Notes under the pieces: generated by a model | What the model was told of the DNA's origin: nothing | Seen by the model: only the letters and a program-made list of their open reading frames with translations | The model's database searches: none | Program-made: the position numbers and the translations under genes | Part shown: in pieces, positions 25,716-33,665 of the stretch | Layout of the letters: each line of letters begins with the position of its first letter | Position numbering within the stretch: the first letter of the stretch is position 1 | From: MED-G105 sp038522945 | Lineage (GTDB): Bacteria > Pseudomonadota > Alphaproteobacteria > Caulobacterales > Parvularculaceae | NCBI GenBank assembly: GCA_038522945.1 | Contig: JBCBJV010000002.1 | Coordinates: 310,001 to 374,000, forward strand | Length of the DNA: 64,000 bases | Direction of reading: 5' to 3'

Positions 25716-25925
25716 TCATTTCCCCAACCACCGCATTATCAGCGAGACCACAATGCTCAGCAAGACCATCGTCGTGATAGGCATATAAAACGAAAAGCCT
25801 TCGCGCTTGATGTGGATATCCCCCGGCAAGCGTCCCAGCCCCAGTTTGCTGACCAGAGGCCAGGCGATCGCAAGCACAATAAGCCCGATCCCACCGAGAA
25901 TGAGAGTTTTTTGAAGGGGCGTCAT
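25716..25925 (-). CDS. DUF2905 small membrane protein
   Basis: 69 aa, two hydrophobic spans (about 8-24 and 48-65) joined by the hallmark loop LGLGRLPGDIHIKREGFSFY and then MPITTMVLL. This loop defines the widespread DUF2905 family. Function unknown. The start lies 29 bp after the patatin gene stop on the same strand, so the two are likely co-transcribed. Confidence 0.9.
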   Translation of the reverse strand: MTPLQKTLILGGIGLIVLAIAWPLVSKLGLGRLPGDIHIKREGFSFYMPITTMVLLSIVVSLIMRWLGK

Positions 25926-25954
25926 TGCGGCGATATCGTCACGTTAGGCCAGCT

Positions 25955-27004
25955 TCACGCCAGAAAGTCTGTCGCAATGCGAGCGAACTGGTCACCCATT
26001 TCGTCGACCATTTTCTGTGCCCCTTCCTCCAACCGTTTCAGGTTTCTCTTAGAGGCGTCGTCAAGATTTGGCGATCCGTACCCGGAGGTCAGGTCATAGT
26101 CGAGGCGGTAATACCGGTCCTGAATGAGCTTTTGTAATTGTGCGTTGACTGCCCGAGCCTGGCCGTCGGAAATCGCCGAAATGAGCGGCGTCCGGAACCG
26201 GCCAAGCGGGGAAAGCCACTCAAAGAAACCCCAGCCTCGTGCGACATCAAAAGGGTACGGGTCGGTTAACCGTCCGGTGCCGATAGATACAACATGGATC
26301 TCATCATCCGGGTACAGCATAACAGCGTCGGCAAAGGCAAGCAGGGCTGGATCGTTTAGGAAAACACCGCCGTCGATTACCGTGCGTGTTTCGTTTGTGA
26401 GACCATCTGTAATCTGATGAGGCGGGAAGAAAGTCGGTGCCGCTGCTGAACCTGTGGCGGCATCTTTCAAGAGGACCCCGTTCGCAGGCTCGGTCACGCC
26501 AGCGGGCAGGTGTCCGTTTCGCACTGCCGCCTGATAGTCAGGACCGCCGCGGAAAAAGGCCGTCCCGCGCGGATCGATCGAGTAGGAACAAATCAGCAAA
26601 TTTCGGCGCGCATCAGCAAACGTCATGTCGGCGAGTTCGTCGTCAAGAATACGGACCAAAGGGTCAGGACTATAAAGTGGTCCGAAGAACTGACGCAGGC
26701 GTCCGAAGACCGGGAGCCTGCACCAAAAACGCCGCGGGAAAATCTCGTTGGATCGGGTTCGATAGAGTTTGCGCAGATCAGCGGGCGATCGACGTGGCAC
26801 CTTTCCGCCGTCCCCCGGTGCGGCAATTGCCGCAGCGATAATCGCCCCGGTGGAGGTCCCGGCAATAAGGTCGAAATGGTCGGCGAAGGGTTTGGCGCTG
26901 CCTGCTAGTTCCAGAGCGCGCGCAAGACCGTCCAGAAGGGTTGCTGCCACCAAACCGCGGACGCCCCCACCGTCAATCGCCAAGACAAATCTCTTTTTCG
27001 TCAT
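25955..27004 (-). CDS. patatin-like phospholipase
   Basis: Serine lipid acyl hydrolase, probably cytoplasmic or peripheral (no signal peptide). In the 349-aa protein the oxyanion-hole motif DGGGVRG is at residues 11-17, the nucleophile elbow GTSTG near 48-52, and the catalytic Asp in VIDGGVF near 216. This is the Ser-Asp dyad pattern of CapV/patatin-like enzymes. No cyclic-nucleotide cyclase (CBASS) gene lies nearby, so a defence role is not supported. DUF2905 follows downstream. Confidence 0.92.
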   Translation of the reverse strand: MTKKRFVLAIDGGGVRGLVAATLLDGLARALELAGSAKPFADHFDLIAGTSTGAIIAAAIAAPGDGGKVPRRSPADLRKLYRTRSNEIFPRRFWCRLPVFGRLRQFFGPLYSPDPLVRILDDELADMTFADARRNLLICSYSIDPRGTAFFRGGPDYQAAVRNGHLPAGVTEPANGVLLKDAATGSAAAPTFFPPHQITDGLTNETRTVIDGGVFLNDPALLAFADAVMLYPDDEIHVVSIGTGRLTDPYPFDVARGWGFFEWLSPLGRFRTPLISAISDGQARAVNAQLQKLIQDRYYRLDYDLTSGYGSPNLDDASKRNLKRLEEGAQKMVDEMGDQFARIATDFLA

Positions 27005-27141
27005 CGCTGGACCTCCCGGATCCCGTTCACTCAGTCTGCCGCGGTGTCTTCTTCGCGCGTGGACATTCCCATCGCAGCGCCATATTAGGTGAGATCAAGG
27101 CGGCGACGTCAAATCAAGTCACTAATCTGAAAGGGAGTTCC

Positions 27142-27363
27142 ATGTCTGCAGATCCCGAACGCATTACGATCCTTGCCCGCGAATTCACCGCTGCCGCGCT
27201 GGAATTCCACCGCGGGCGCATGGCGGAAAAAGGCTACCGAATGGAAGGCTCGATCACGCCGCGGACGTTCAAAATGATTGATGGCGTTGAACCCCCGAAG
27301 GATCTGTTCGACGGTGAACCGCTTTTTGCCGTCACCTTTGTTAAGCGCGACGCCGATATCTGA
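27142..27363 (+). CDS. small conserved-looking protein of unknown function
   Basis: 73 aa with no signal or membrane span. It starts with an acidic/helical segment (SADPERITILAREFTAAALEF) and ends FAVTFVKRDADI. ATG 27142 is supported by the strong ribosome-binding site AAGGGAG. The codon pattern matches the neighbours. The 32-bp gap to the cupin gene suggests co-transcription. I do not recognise the family. Confidence 0.7.
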   Translation: MSADPERITILAREFTAAALEFHRGRMAEKGYRMEGSITPRTFKMIDGVEPPKDLFDGEPLFAVTFVKRDADI

Positions 27364-27395
27364 GGCGCCTCGAGCAGAGGTCGTCTGACAGATAA

Positions 27396-27764
27396 ATGGC
27401 GCAAATTCGCAAAATTAATGTGGAGCGCGCTTTCGATCGCATTCCCGATCATTGGTCTCCACATATTGCTGCCCGGGTGAATGGCCAGGAAATACGCCTT
27501 GCGAAATTCGAAGGCGATTTCCAGTGGCATCGCCACCCGGACGTTGAAGAAGCTTTTCTCGTCGTCAAAGGCGCTTTCACCATGCGCTTTCGCAACCAAG
27601 ATGTAGAGATGAGTGAAGGCGACCTGATCGTGGTGCCAGCTGGAGTTGAACATATGCCGGTCGCGGATCGGGAATGCTGGGTTCTGATGATCGAAAACGC
27701 CGATACCCTCAATACGGGTGAGACGATTTCCGATCGCACTCGAACGGATTTGCCCGAGCTTTGA
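27396..27764 (+). CDS. small cupin-domain protein
   Basis: 122-aa single-domain beta-barrel protein. Cupin motif 1 is WHRHPDVEEAFLVVKG near residues 43-58 (two His and a Glu, likely metal ligands). Motif 2 is GDLIVVPAGVEHMP near 80-93 with the last His. Substrate unknown; small cupins of this type include sugar or phenol-modifying enzymes and sensors. It lies downstream of the 73-aa gene, and sucD begins after a 310-bp gap. Confidence 0.9.
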   Translation: MAQIRKINVERAFDRIPDHWSPHIAARVNGQEIRLAKFEGDFQWHRHPDVEEAFLVVKGAFTMRFRNQDVEMSEGDLIVVPAGVEHMPVADRECWVLMIENADTLNTGETISDRTRTDLPEL

Positions 27765-27780
27765 AGGTTCAATTGACCTA

Positions 27781-27811
27781 ACAAAAAAAGACCGCCTCTT
27801 TGGGCGGTCTT
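27781..27811 (-). terminator. strong intrinsic terminator on the minus strand, not attached to any protein gene
   Basis: AAGACCGCC (27788-27796) / GGCGGTCTT (27803-27811) followed on the minus strand by TTTTTTTGT. On the plus strand only two T follow the stem, so it is directional and does not properly serve the cupin gene. Confidence 0.75.
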
Positions 27812-27856
27812 GAAGTCGCAGCGCGAACCGGGAGGGTTTTAGAAAGTTCGTGCTGG
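27781..27856 (-). ncRNA. candidate small RNA with a CCCTCCC (anti-Shine-Dalgarno) hairpin loop
   Basis: Read on the minus strand: CAGCACGAAC, loop TTTCTAAAACCCTCCCG, GTTCGCGCTG (27855 to 27819; ten paired positions with one A-C mismatch), a 7-nt spacer, then the terminator hairpin and seven-T tail. A loop exposing CCUCCC directly before a terminator is the layout of alphaproteobacterial anti-SD sRNAs (alpha-r14/CcsR class). The 5' end is unknown; the transcript may begin further right, up to about 27960. No promoter could be fixed. Expression is unproven. Confidence 0.45.
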
Positions 27857-28074
27857 GGGTCATATCGCCACCGATTGTGTCTGGCATGCGACAAACGAGT
27901 GAATTGTTTTCGTCCAAGTGAAGGCACGGACCCGAGTCCTGTTTTGGGTTCCTTGATTGGTTGAAAACTAGCAGGTCGATGCACTTCCCCCTGACAGATG
28001 TGTTGCCGCGGCGCAGCGGCCTCGTTATGAGGGCGGAAAATCAACCTAAAAGCCCAGGATTTAGCGGAGCATCC

Positions 28075-28974
28075 ATGTCCATTCTCGTCGATAAGAACAC
28101 TCAGGTTATTTGTCAGGGTCTCACAGGAAGTCAGGGGACTTTCCACACCGAACACGCGATCGCTTACGGCACAAAAATGGTCGGCGGGGTAACACCTGGC
28201 AAAGGCGGTCAGACCTGGGTTGGCGAAACTGCAGCGAAGGGGACGGAGCTTCCGGTTTTTGATACTGTCGCCGAAGCCCAAGCCGCAACGCGGGTCGATG
28301 CCTCTGTGATTTATGTGCCGCCGGCATTCGCAGCTGATTCCATTTTGGAGGCGATTGCGGCGGAAGTCCCGTTGATCGTCTGCATTACCGAAGGGATCCC
28401 TGTGCAGGATATGGTTCGCGTCAAGCGGGCGCTTGACGGATCCGCTTCAAGGCTTGTGGGGCCGAATTGCCCGGGTGTTATCACGCCGGACGAATGCAAG
28501 ATCGGGATTATGCCGGGCCATATTCACCGGGACGGCCATGTGGGTATCGTCTCACGATCGGGTACTCTGACCTATGAGGCCGTGCATCAAACGACCATGG
28601 CGGGCCTCGGCCAGTCGACATGCGTCGGTATCGGCGGTGATCCGGTCAAGGGGACCGATTTTATCGAAACCCTTGAATTGTTCCTGGCCGATGATGACAC
28701 CCATTCCATTATCATGATTGGTGAGATCGGCGGTTCAGCCGAAGCGGATGCGGCCCGGTTCCTCGCTGAATCAAGCATCAAGAAGCCAACGGTTGGGTTT
28801 ATTGCCGGGGTGACCGCGCCTCCAGGACGGCGCATGGGCCACGCAGGTGCTCTTGTTTCCGGTGCAGACGACACCGCCGATGCGAAGATTGCTGTCATGA
28901 AAGAGGCTGGCATTGCGGTTTCGCCTACGCCAGCCAGCATGGGCAAAACCCTTCTCGGCCTTCTCAACAGTTAG
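28075..28974 (+). CDS. sucD: succinyl-CoA ligase (ADP-forming) alpha subunit
   Basis: TCA-cycle enzyme subunit that binds CoA and carries the phosphohistidine. The 299-aa protein has an N-terminal Rossmann CoA-binding domain (CQGLTGSQGTFHTEHAI), GPNCPGVITPDECKIGIMPG, and the active-site His in GRRMGHAGALVSG near residue 250. ATG 28075 gives the canonical MSILVDKNT start; the longer open frame upstream is not family-like. It heads sucD-sucA-odhB-lpd, but the partner sucC, normally just upstream, is missing and a cupin gene stands there. Confidence 0.96.
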   Translation: MSILVDKNTQVICQGLTGSQGTFHTEHAIAYGTKMVGGVTPGKGGQTWVGETAAKGTELPVFDTVAEAQAATRVDASVIYVPPAFAADSILEAIAAEVPLIVCITEGIPVQDMVRVKRALDGSASRLVGPNCPGVITPDECKIGIMPGHIHRDGHVGIVSRSGTLTYEAVHQTTMAGLGQSTCVGIGGDPVKGTDFIETLELFLADDDTHSIIMIGEIGGSAEADAARFLAESSIKKPTVGFIAGVTAPPGRRMGHAGALVSGADDTADAKIAVMKEAGIAVSPTPASMGKTLLGLLNS

Positions 28975-29129
28975 TCTGTCAACGGATTGGAGGCCAGGTC
29001 GAGGAAGGCTCATCTCCGGCCTTGGCGAGAACAAACTCAACTTGCGTGTGATACCCCATTGAATCGGGGCGCAATTGGCGTAAGTAGTAGAGGTCTGCCT
29101 TTTATTTGATCTCTAGATTGGTGTGCGCA

Positions 29130-32087
29130 ATGGCCAAATTCGGCGAGGGCCCTGCCGGGGGCGCCGGTTCATCTACCTCACAAGACGAAACTCTCTTTTC
29201 CGGCTCGAATGCTGCCTATTTGGAAGCGCTTTATACCGACTACAAAAACGACGCTAAATCTGTCGAGCCCCAGTGGCGCACATTTTTCGATTCACTTGGC
29301 GATGGCGGAACCGCACCGGCCGAACCCAGTTGGAAACGTCAGGACTGGCCGCCCAAACCAAATGGCGATCTGACCGCTGCACTCGATGGTAACTGGCCTC
29401 AGGTGGAAGCGGAGCTTTCCAAGAAAATCGCAGCCCGCCCGTTGCCCGAAAAAGCCGTCAACGTCACCCAAGCGACCCAGGATTCCCTCAAGGCCTTGAT
29501 GCTGATCCGGGCCTATCGCATTCGGGGTCATCTAATCGCAGACCTCGACCCGCTTGACCTGACTGAAAAGCAGATCCACCCGGAGCTCGATCCTTATACG
29601 TATGGCTTTACCGACGCGGATATGGATCGCGAGATCTTCATTGATCACGTATTGGGGCTGGAGACAGCGACGCTGAACCAGATCATGGATATCCTGCGGC
29701 GGACCTATTGCGGTACGTTTGCGGTAGAATTCATGCAAATTACGGATCCAGCCCAGAAGGCATGGCTGCAACAGCGGATCGAAGGCCCGGACAAAGACAT
29801 CACCTTCACCGCTGAAGGCAAGCGCGCCATCCTCAACAAACTGATTGAAGCAGAAGGTTTTGAAAACTTTCTGCACACGAAGTATGTGGGCACGAAGCGG
29901 TTTGGACTGGACGGCGCTGAGTCCATGGTTCCTGCACTTGAACAAATCATCAAGCGCGGCGGCGCTCTCGGAGTGCAGGAGATTGTCATCGGCATGCCGC
30001 ACCGGGGCCGGCTGAACGTCTTGGCTGCTGTGATGGGCAAGCCTTACCACCAGATTTTCCATGAGTTCCAGGGCGGCTCAGTCGTTCCTGACGATGTGGG
30101 CGGATCAGGAGATGTTAAGTATCACCTCGGCGCCTCGTCAGACCGGGAATTTGACGGCAATAATGTTCACCTGTCGCTAACGGCAAACCCCTCGCACCTG
30201 GAAGCGGTCGACCCGGTTGTCCTCGGCAAGGCACGCTCGAAGCAGGATATGATTGATGCAGGTGCGATAGAAACGCCGCGCACGCATGTATTGCCCCTGC
30301 TGCTTCATGGCGATGCGGCTTTTGCGGGGCAAGGAGTCGTCTCAGAGTGTTTCGGGTTCACCGGCTTGCGTGGCTACCGTACCGGCGGAACCATCCACTT
30401 TATCGTCAACAACCAGATCGGCTTTACCACCAGCCCGAAATTTGCTCGTTCGTCGCCGTATCCTTCAGACGTCGCAAAAATGGTGGAAGCACCGATTTTC
30501 CACGTCAATGGCGATGACCCTGAGGCTGTTGTTTACGCCGCAAAGGTCGCGACAGAGTTTCGCCAGAAGTTCGGGGCAGATGTGGTCATCGACATGTTCT
30601 GTTATCGCCGTTTCGGACACAATGAAGGCGACGAACCGAGTTTCACCCAGCCACTGATGTACAAGCGGATCAAGTCCCATGAGACGACCCGCTCGCTCTA
30701 TGGCAAGCGTCTCCGCAGTGAGGGCCTCTTCGATGAGGCGGGACTGGAAGCTGAGCGCAGCAAATTCCGTGATTTCCTCGAGGCTGAGTTTGACGCTGGA
30801 AAAGAGTTTGAACCGGAAAAGGCCGATTGGTTGGACGGCAAATGGTCTGAGATCGAACAGCCTGTCGATGATGACCGTCGCGGCGAGACCGACATTCCCG
30901 TCGATGAGCTAAAAAAAACCGGTCAGCAAATTTGCAGCTATCCCGACGACTTTAAGGTCCACCGAACCTTGAAGCGTGTTTTGGACCAACGCCTGAAGAC
31001 GTATACAGGCGGCCGCGATATCGATTGGGCCAGTGCCGAGGCTCTGGCGTTCGGCTCGCTGCTCCGTGATGGCTTTGGCGTTCGCTTGTCAGGGCAGGAT
31101 TCTCGGCGTGGGACGTTTTCCCAACGCCATTCCGTTTACATTCATCAGGAAACGGAAGAAACGCACATTCCGCTCCGGCATATTGAAGGATCGAAGGCGA
31201 ACTTCGAAGTGCACGACTCCAGTCTCTCTGAGTTTGGTGTGCTCGGCTTCGAATATGGGTATTCGCTTGCCAACCCGAATTGTCTCGTCCTGTGGGAGGC
31301 ACAATTCGGTGACTTTGTAAATGGCGCCCAGGTGATGATCGACCAGTTCATCTCATCCGGTGAGCGGAAATGGCTCCGGCTTTCCGGTCTCGTGATGCTG
31401 CTGCCCCATGGCTATGAGGGGCAGGGGCCGGAACACTCCTCAGCGCGCCTTGAGCGGTTTCTGCAATTATGCGCGCAGGACAATATGCAGGTGGCAAACT
31501 GTACGACCCCTGCGAACTATTTTCATATTTTGCGTCGTCAGATGCGGCGGAACTTCCGTAAGCCCCTTATATTGATGACGCCGAAATCACTCTTGCGCCA
31601 TAAGCTTTGTGTCTCCACGCTAGAAGAAATGGGCCCAGGATCCTCATTTCATCGCGTGTTGTGGGATGATGCTGAATACAAACCCGGGTCAACGATCAAG
31701 CTTGTGCCCGACAACAAAATCCGGCGCGTTGTGATGTGTTCAGGCAAGGTCTATTACGACCTGCTGGAAGAGCGAGAGAAACGCGGGATCGACGATGTCT
31801 ATCTTTTGCGAGTCGAGCAATTCTATCCGTACCCTGCGCAGTCGATGATGAAAGAGCTGACACGCTTCAAGAACGCGGACATGGCCTGGTGCCAGGAAGA
31901 GCCCAAGAACATGGGAAGCTGGTTCTTCATGGAGCCGAATATCGAATGGACCCTGGAGCAAATCGGCGCCAAGAATAAACGGGCAAACTATGTGGGGCGG
32001 GCAGCGTCCGCTTCTCCCGCGACCGGGATTATGTCTCGCCACAAACGTGAATTGGATGCCTTCCTTGATGAAGCGCTGACGGTCTAA
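29130..32087 (+). CDS. sucA: 2-oxoglutarate dehydrogenase E1 component
   Basis: Thiamine diphosphate-dependent decarboxylation of 2-oxoglutarate, passing the succinyl group to E2. The 985-aa protein has the N-terminal E2-binding segment (SNAAYLEALYTDYKND), GMPHRGRLNVLAAVMG, GSGDVKYHLGAS, LHGDAAFAGQGVV, NNQIGFTT and RRFGHNEGDEPSFTQP. The C-terminal transketolase-like domain has HGYEGQGPEHSSARLERFLQ. ATG 29130 is preferred over TTG 29106. The gene is in the sucD-sucA-odhB-lpd cluster (155 bp after sucD, 68 bp before odhB). Confidence 0.97.
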   Translation: MAKFGEGPAGGAGSSTSQDETLFSGSNAAYLEALYTDYKNDAKSVEPQWRTFFDSLGDGGTAPAEPSWKRQDWPPKPNGDLTAALDGNWPQVEAELSKKIAARPLPEKAVNVTQATQDSLKALMLIRAYRIRGHLIADLDPLDLTEKQIHPELDPYTYGFTDADMDREIFIDHVLGLETATLNQIMDILRRTYCGTFAVEFMQITDPAQKAWLQQRIEGPDKDITFTAEGKRAILNKLIEAEGFENFLHTKYVGTKRFGLDGAESMVPALEQIIKRGGALGVQEIVIGMPHRGRLNVLAAVMGKPYHQIFHEFQGGSVVPDDVGGSGDVKYHLGASSDREFDGNNVHLSLTANPSHLEAVDPVVLGKARSKQDMIDAGAIETPRTHVLPLLLHGDAAFAGQGVVSECFGFTGLRGYRTGGTIHFIVNNQIGFTTSPKFARSSPYPSDVAKMVEAPIFHVNGDDPEAVVYAAKVATEFRQKFGADVVIDMFCYRRFGHNEGDEPSFTQPLMYKRIKSHETTRSLYGKRLRSEGLFDEAGLEAERSKFRDFLEAEFDAGKEFEPEKADWLDGKWSEIEQPVDDDRRGETDIPVDELKKTGQQICSYPDDFKVHRTLKRVLDQRLKTYTGGRDIDWASAEALAFGSLLRDGFGVRLSGQDSRRGTFSQRHSVYIHQETEETHIPLRHIEGSKANFEVHDSSLSEFGVLGFEYGYSLANPNCLVLWEAQFGDFVNGAQVMIDQFISSGERKWLRLSGLVMLLPHGYEGQGPEHSSARLERFLQLCAQDNMQVANCTTPANYFHILRRQMRRNFRKPLILMTPKSLLRHKLCVSTLEEMGPGSSFHRVLWDDAEYKPGSTIKLVPDNKIRRVVMCSGKVYYDLLEEREKRGIDDVYLLRVEQFYPYPAQSMMKELTRFKNADMAWCQEEPKNMGSWFFMEPNIEWTLEQIGAKNKRANYVGRAASASPATGIMSRHKRELDAFLDEALTV

Positions 32088-32155
32088 CGCCAATCTTTAT
32101 GGAGCTGGGCTGCGCAGGATGAGGCTGGCCCTTTTAGGAACTGGAAAGTAAATTC

Positions 32156-33646
32156 ATGTCCACAGAAATCCGTGTGCCAACTTTAGGTGAGTCCGTCACC
32201 GAGGCAACGATAGCAAAATGGTTCAAAGCCGAGGGCGATAACGTCAATGCGGACGAACCGCTTGTGGAACTTGAAACCGATAAAGTCTCGGTGGAAGTCC
32301 CTGCACCTGCCTCTGGTGTTCTGTCAGAGATTGCGGCGAAGGAAGGCGATACCGTGGAAGTGGATGCGCTACTGGGCGCAATCGGCGGTGCTGCTAGCGC
32401 AGCTCCCAATGGGAGTTCGGCCAAGGCGAGTGCACCGGTGACCGAGGCGGCATCGACGGGCGGCGGAGGCCAGCAAGTTGAAGTTGTCGTTCCCGAAGGT
32501 GGTGAATCGGTTACAGAAGCAGATATTGGCGAGTGGCTCGTCAAAGTTGGGGATACGGTTAATACGGATCAACCAATTGTTTCGCTTGAAACCGACAAAG
32601 CGGCCATGGACGTTACTGCGCCGGTTTCCGGCGTTGTGCGCCGCCTTGAAGGCGCAGAGGGCGATACTGTCGAGGTCGGCGCGCTGCTTGCCGTGATTGA
32701 AGAAGGCGCTGCCGGCAATGGCAGTGCAGCACCGTCTGCGGCGATAACTGCAGCAAAATCAGCACCTGCGCCTGCTGCTTCAGCAGCTGCACCGTTGTCG
32801 CCGGCGCCGCGTCGGGTCGTTGCCGAGCGTGGGCTTGATCCCTCGCAGATTGACGGGACGGGTAAAGACGGTCGGATCACCAAGGCCGATGCTCTCAAAG
32901 CGCCATCAACACCGGCGCCCCTTGCTCGGGCGCCGGCCATGCCAGGTGAGCGCGAGGAGCGGGTGAAAATGTCCCGCCTCCGACAGACAATTGCGCGTCG
33001 CTTGAAAGAAGCGCAGGACACAGCAGCGATGCTGACGACATTTAACGATGTCGACATGACCGCGGTCATGGACCTGCGTAAGCAGTACAAGGATCTTTTC
33101 CTGCAAAAGCACGGGATTAAGCTCGGCTTTATGTCGTTCTTCGTGAAGGCTTGTTGCCATGCGCTAAAGGAAGTACCCGACGTCAATGCAGAGGTCGACG
33201 GCACGGACGTCATCTACAAAGACCATTACGATATTTCCATTGCGGTAGGTACGGACAAAGGCCTCGTGGTGCCGGTTGTCCGCGATGCCGATTTGATGTC
33301 GTTAGCAGAAATCGAGCTGGCCATTGCTGACTATGGCAAGCGCGCCCGCACTGGCGATCTCAAAATCGAGGAAATGCAGGGCGGCACCTTCTCCATTACA
33401 AATGGTGGGATTTATGGGTCGCTCATGTCGACGCCTATCCTGAACCCGCCGCAGTCGGGTATCCTTGGCATGCATCGTATTGAAGAACGCCCGGTTGTCA
33501 TCAATGGCGAGGTAAAAGTCCGGCCAATGATGTATCTGGCGCTTTCCTACGATCACCGGATTGTCGACGGCAAAGGGGCCGTTACTTTCCTAGTGCGAGT
33601 GAAAGAAAACTTGGAAGATCCGCAGCGCCTGTTGCTTGATCTGTAA
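32156..33646 (+). CDS. odhB: dihydrolipoyllysine succinyltransferase (E2) with two lipoyl domains
   Basis: Core of the 2-oxoglutarate dehydrogenase complex. At 496 aa it is longer than the usual ~400 aa because there are two tandem lipoyl domains: Lys43 in LETDKVSVEV and Lys149 in LETDKAAMDV, each preceded by GESVTEA. After an Ala/Pro-rich linker comes the peripheral-subunit-binding domain (RRVVAERGLDPSQIDGTGKDG), another linker, and the catalytic domain ending in YDHRIVDGKG (His467, Asp471). The lipoyl signature GESVTEA marks a succinyl rather than acetyl transferase. It is flanked by sucA and lpd. Confidence 0.96.
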   Translation: MSTEIRVPTLGESVTEATIAKWFKAEGDNVNADEPLVELETDKVSVEVPAPASGVLSEIAAKEGDTVEVDALLGAIGGAASAAPNGSSAKASAPVTEAASTGGGGQQVEVVVPEGGESVTEADIGEWLVKVGDTVNTDQPIVSLETDKAAMDVTAPVSGVVRRLEGAEGDTVEVGALLAVIEEGAAGNGSAAPSAAITAAKSAPAPAASAAAPLSPAPRRVVAERGLDPSQIDGTGKDGRITKADALKAPSTPAPLARAPAMPGEREERVKMSRLRQTIARRLKEAQDTAAMLTTFNDVDMTAVMDLRKQYKDLFLQKHGIKLGFMSFFVKACCHALKEVPDVNAEVDGTDVIYKDHYDISIAVGTDKGLVVPVVRDADLMSLAEIELAIADYGKRARTGDLKIEEMQGGTFSITNGGIYGSLMSTPILNPPQSGILGMHRIEERPVVINGEVKVRPMMYLALSYDHRIVDGKGAVTFLVRVKENLEDPQRLLLDL

Positions 33647-33665
33647 GCTGGTAGAAACGTAATCC

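Larger units (their letters stand above)
27765..28074. other. cupin/sucD intergenic region holding a candidate minus-strand small RNA
   Basis: 310 bp without a protein gene that I would call. The cupin-proximal part contains the minus-strand terminator and CCCTCCC hairpin listed separately. The sucD-proximal part has the ribosome-binding site AGCGGAG. The sucC gene expected before sucD is absent. Confidence 0.5.

Noticed and set aside
25955..27004. Patatin as a CBASS effector
   Set aside because: No cyclic-oligonucleotide synthase, E1/E2/JAB or other defence gene is adjacent; neighbours are DUF2905 and small metabolic genes.
27788..27811. Use of the 27.8-kb hairpin as the cupin terminator
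   Set aside because: On the plus strand only TT follows the stem, while A7 precedes it. The orientation fits a minus-strand transcript.
27234..27917. 227-codon minus-strand frame opposite the 73-aa and cupin genes
   Set aside because: It is antisense to two better-supported genes with ribosome-binding sites and a recognisable cupin, and it runs through the terminator. Its translation shows no domain.
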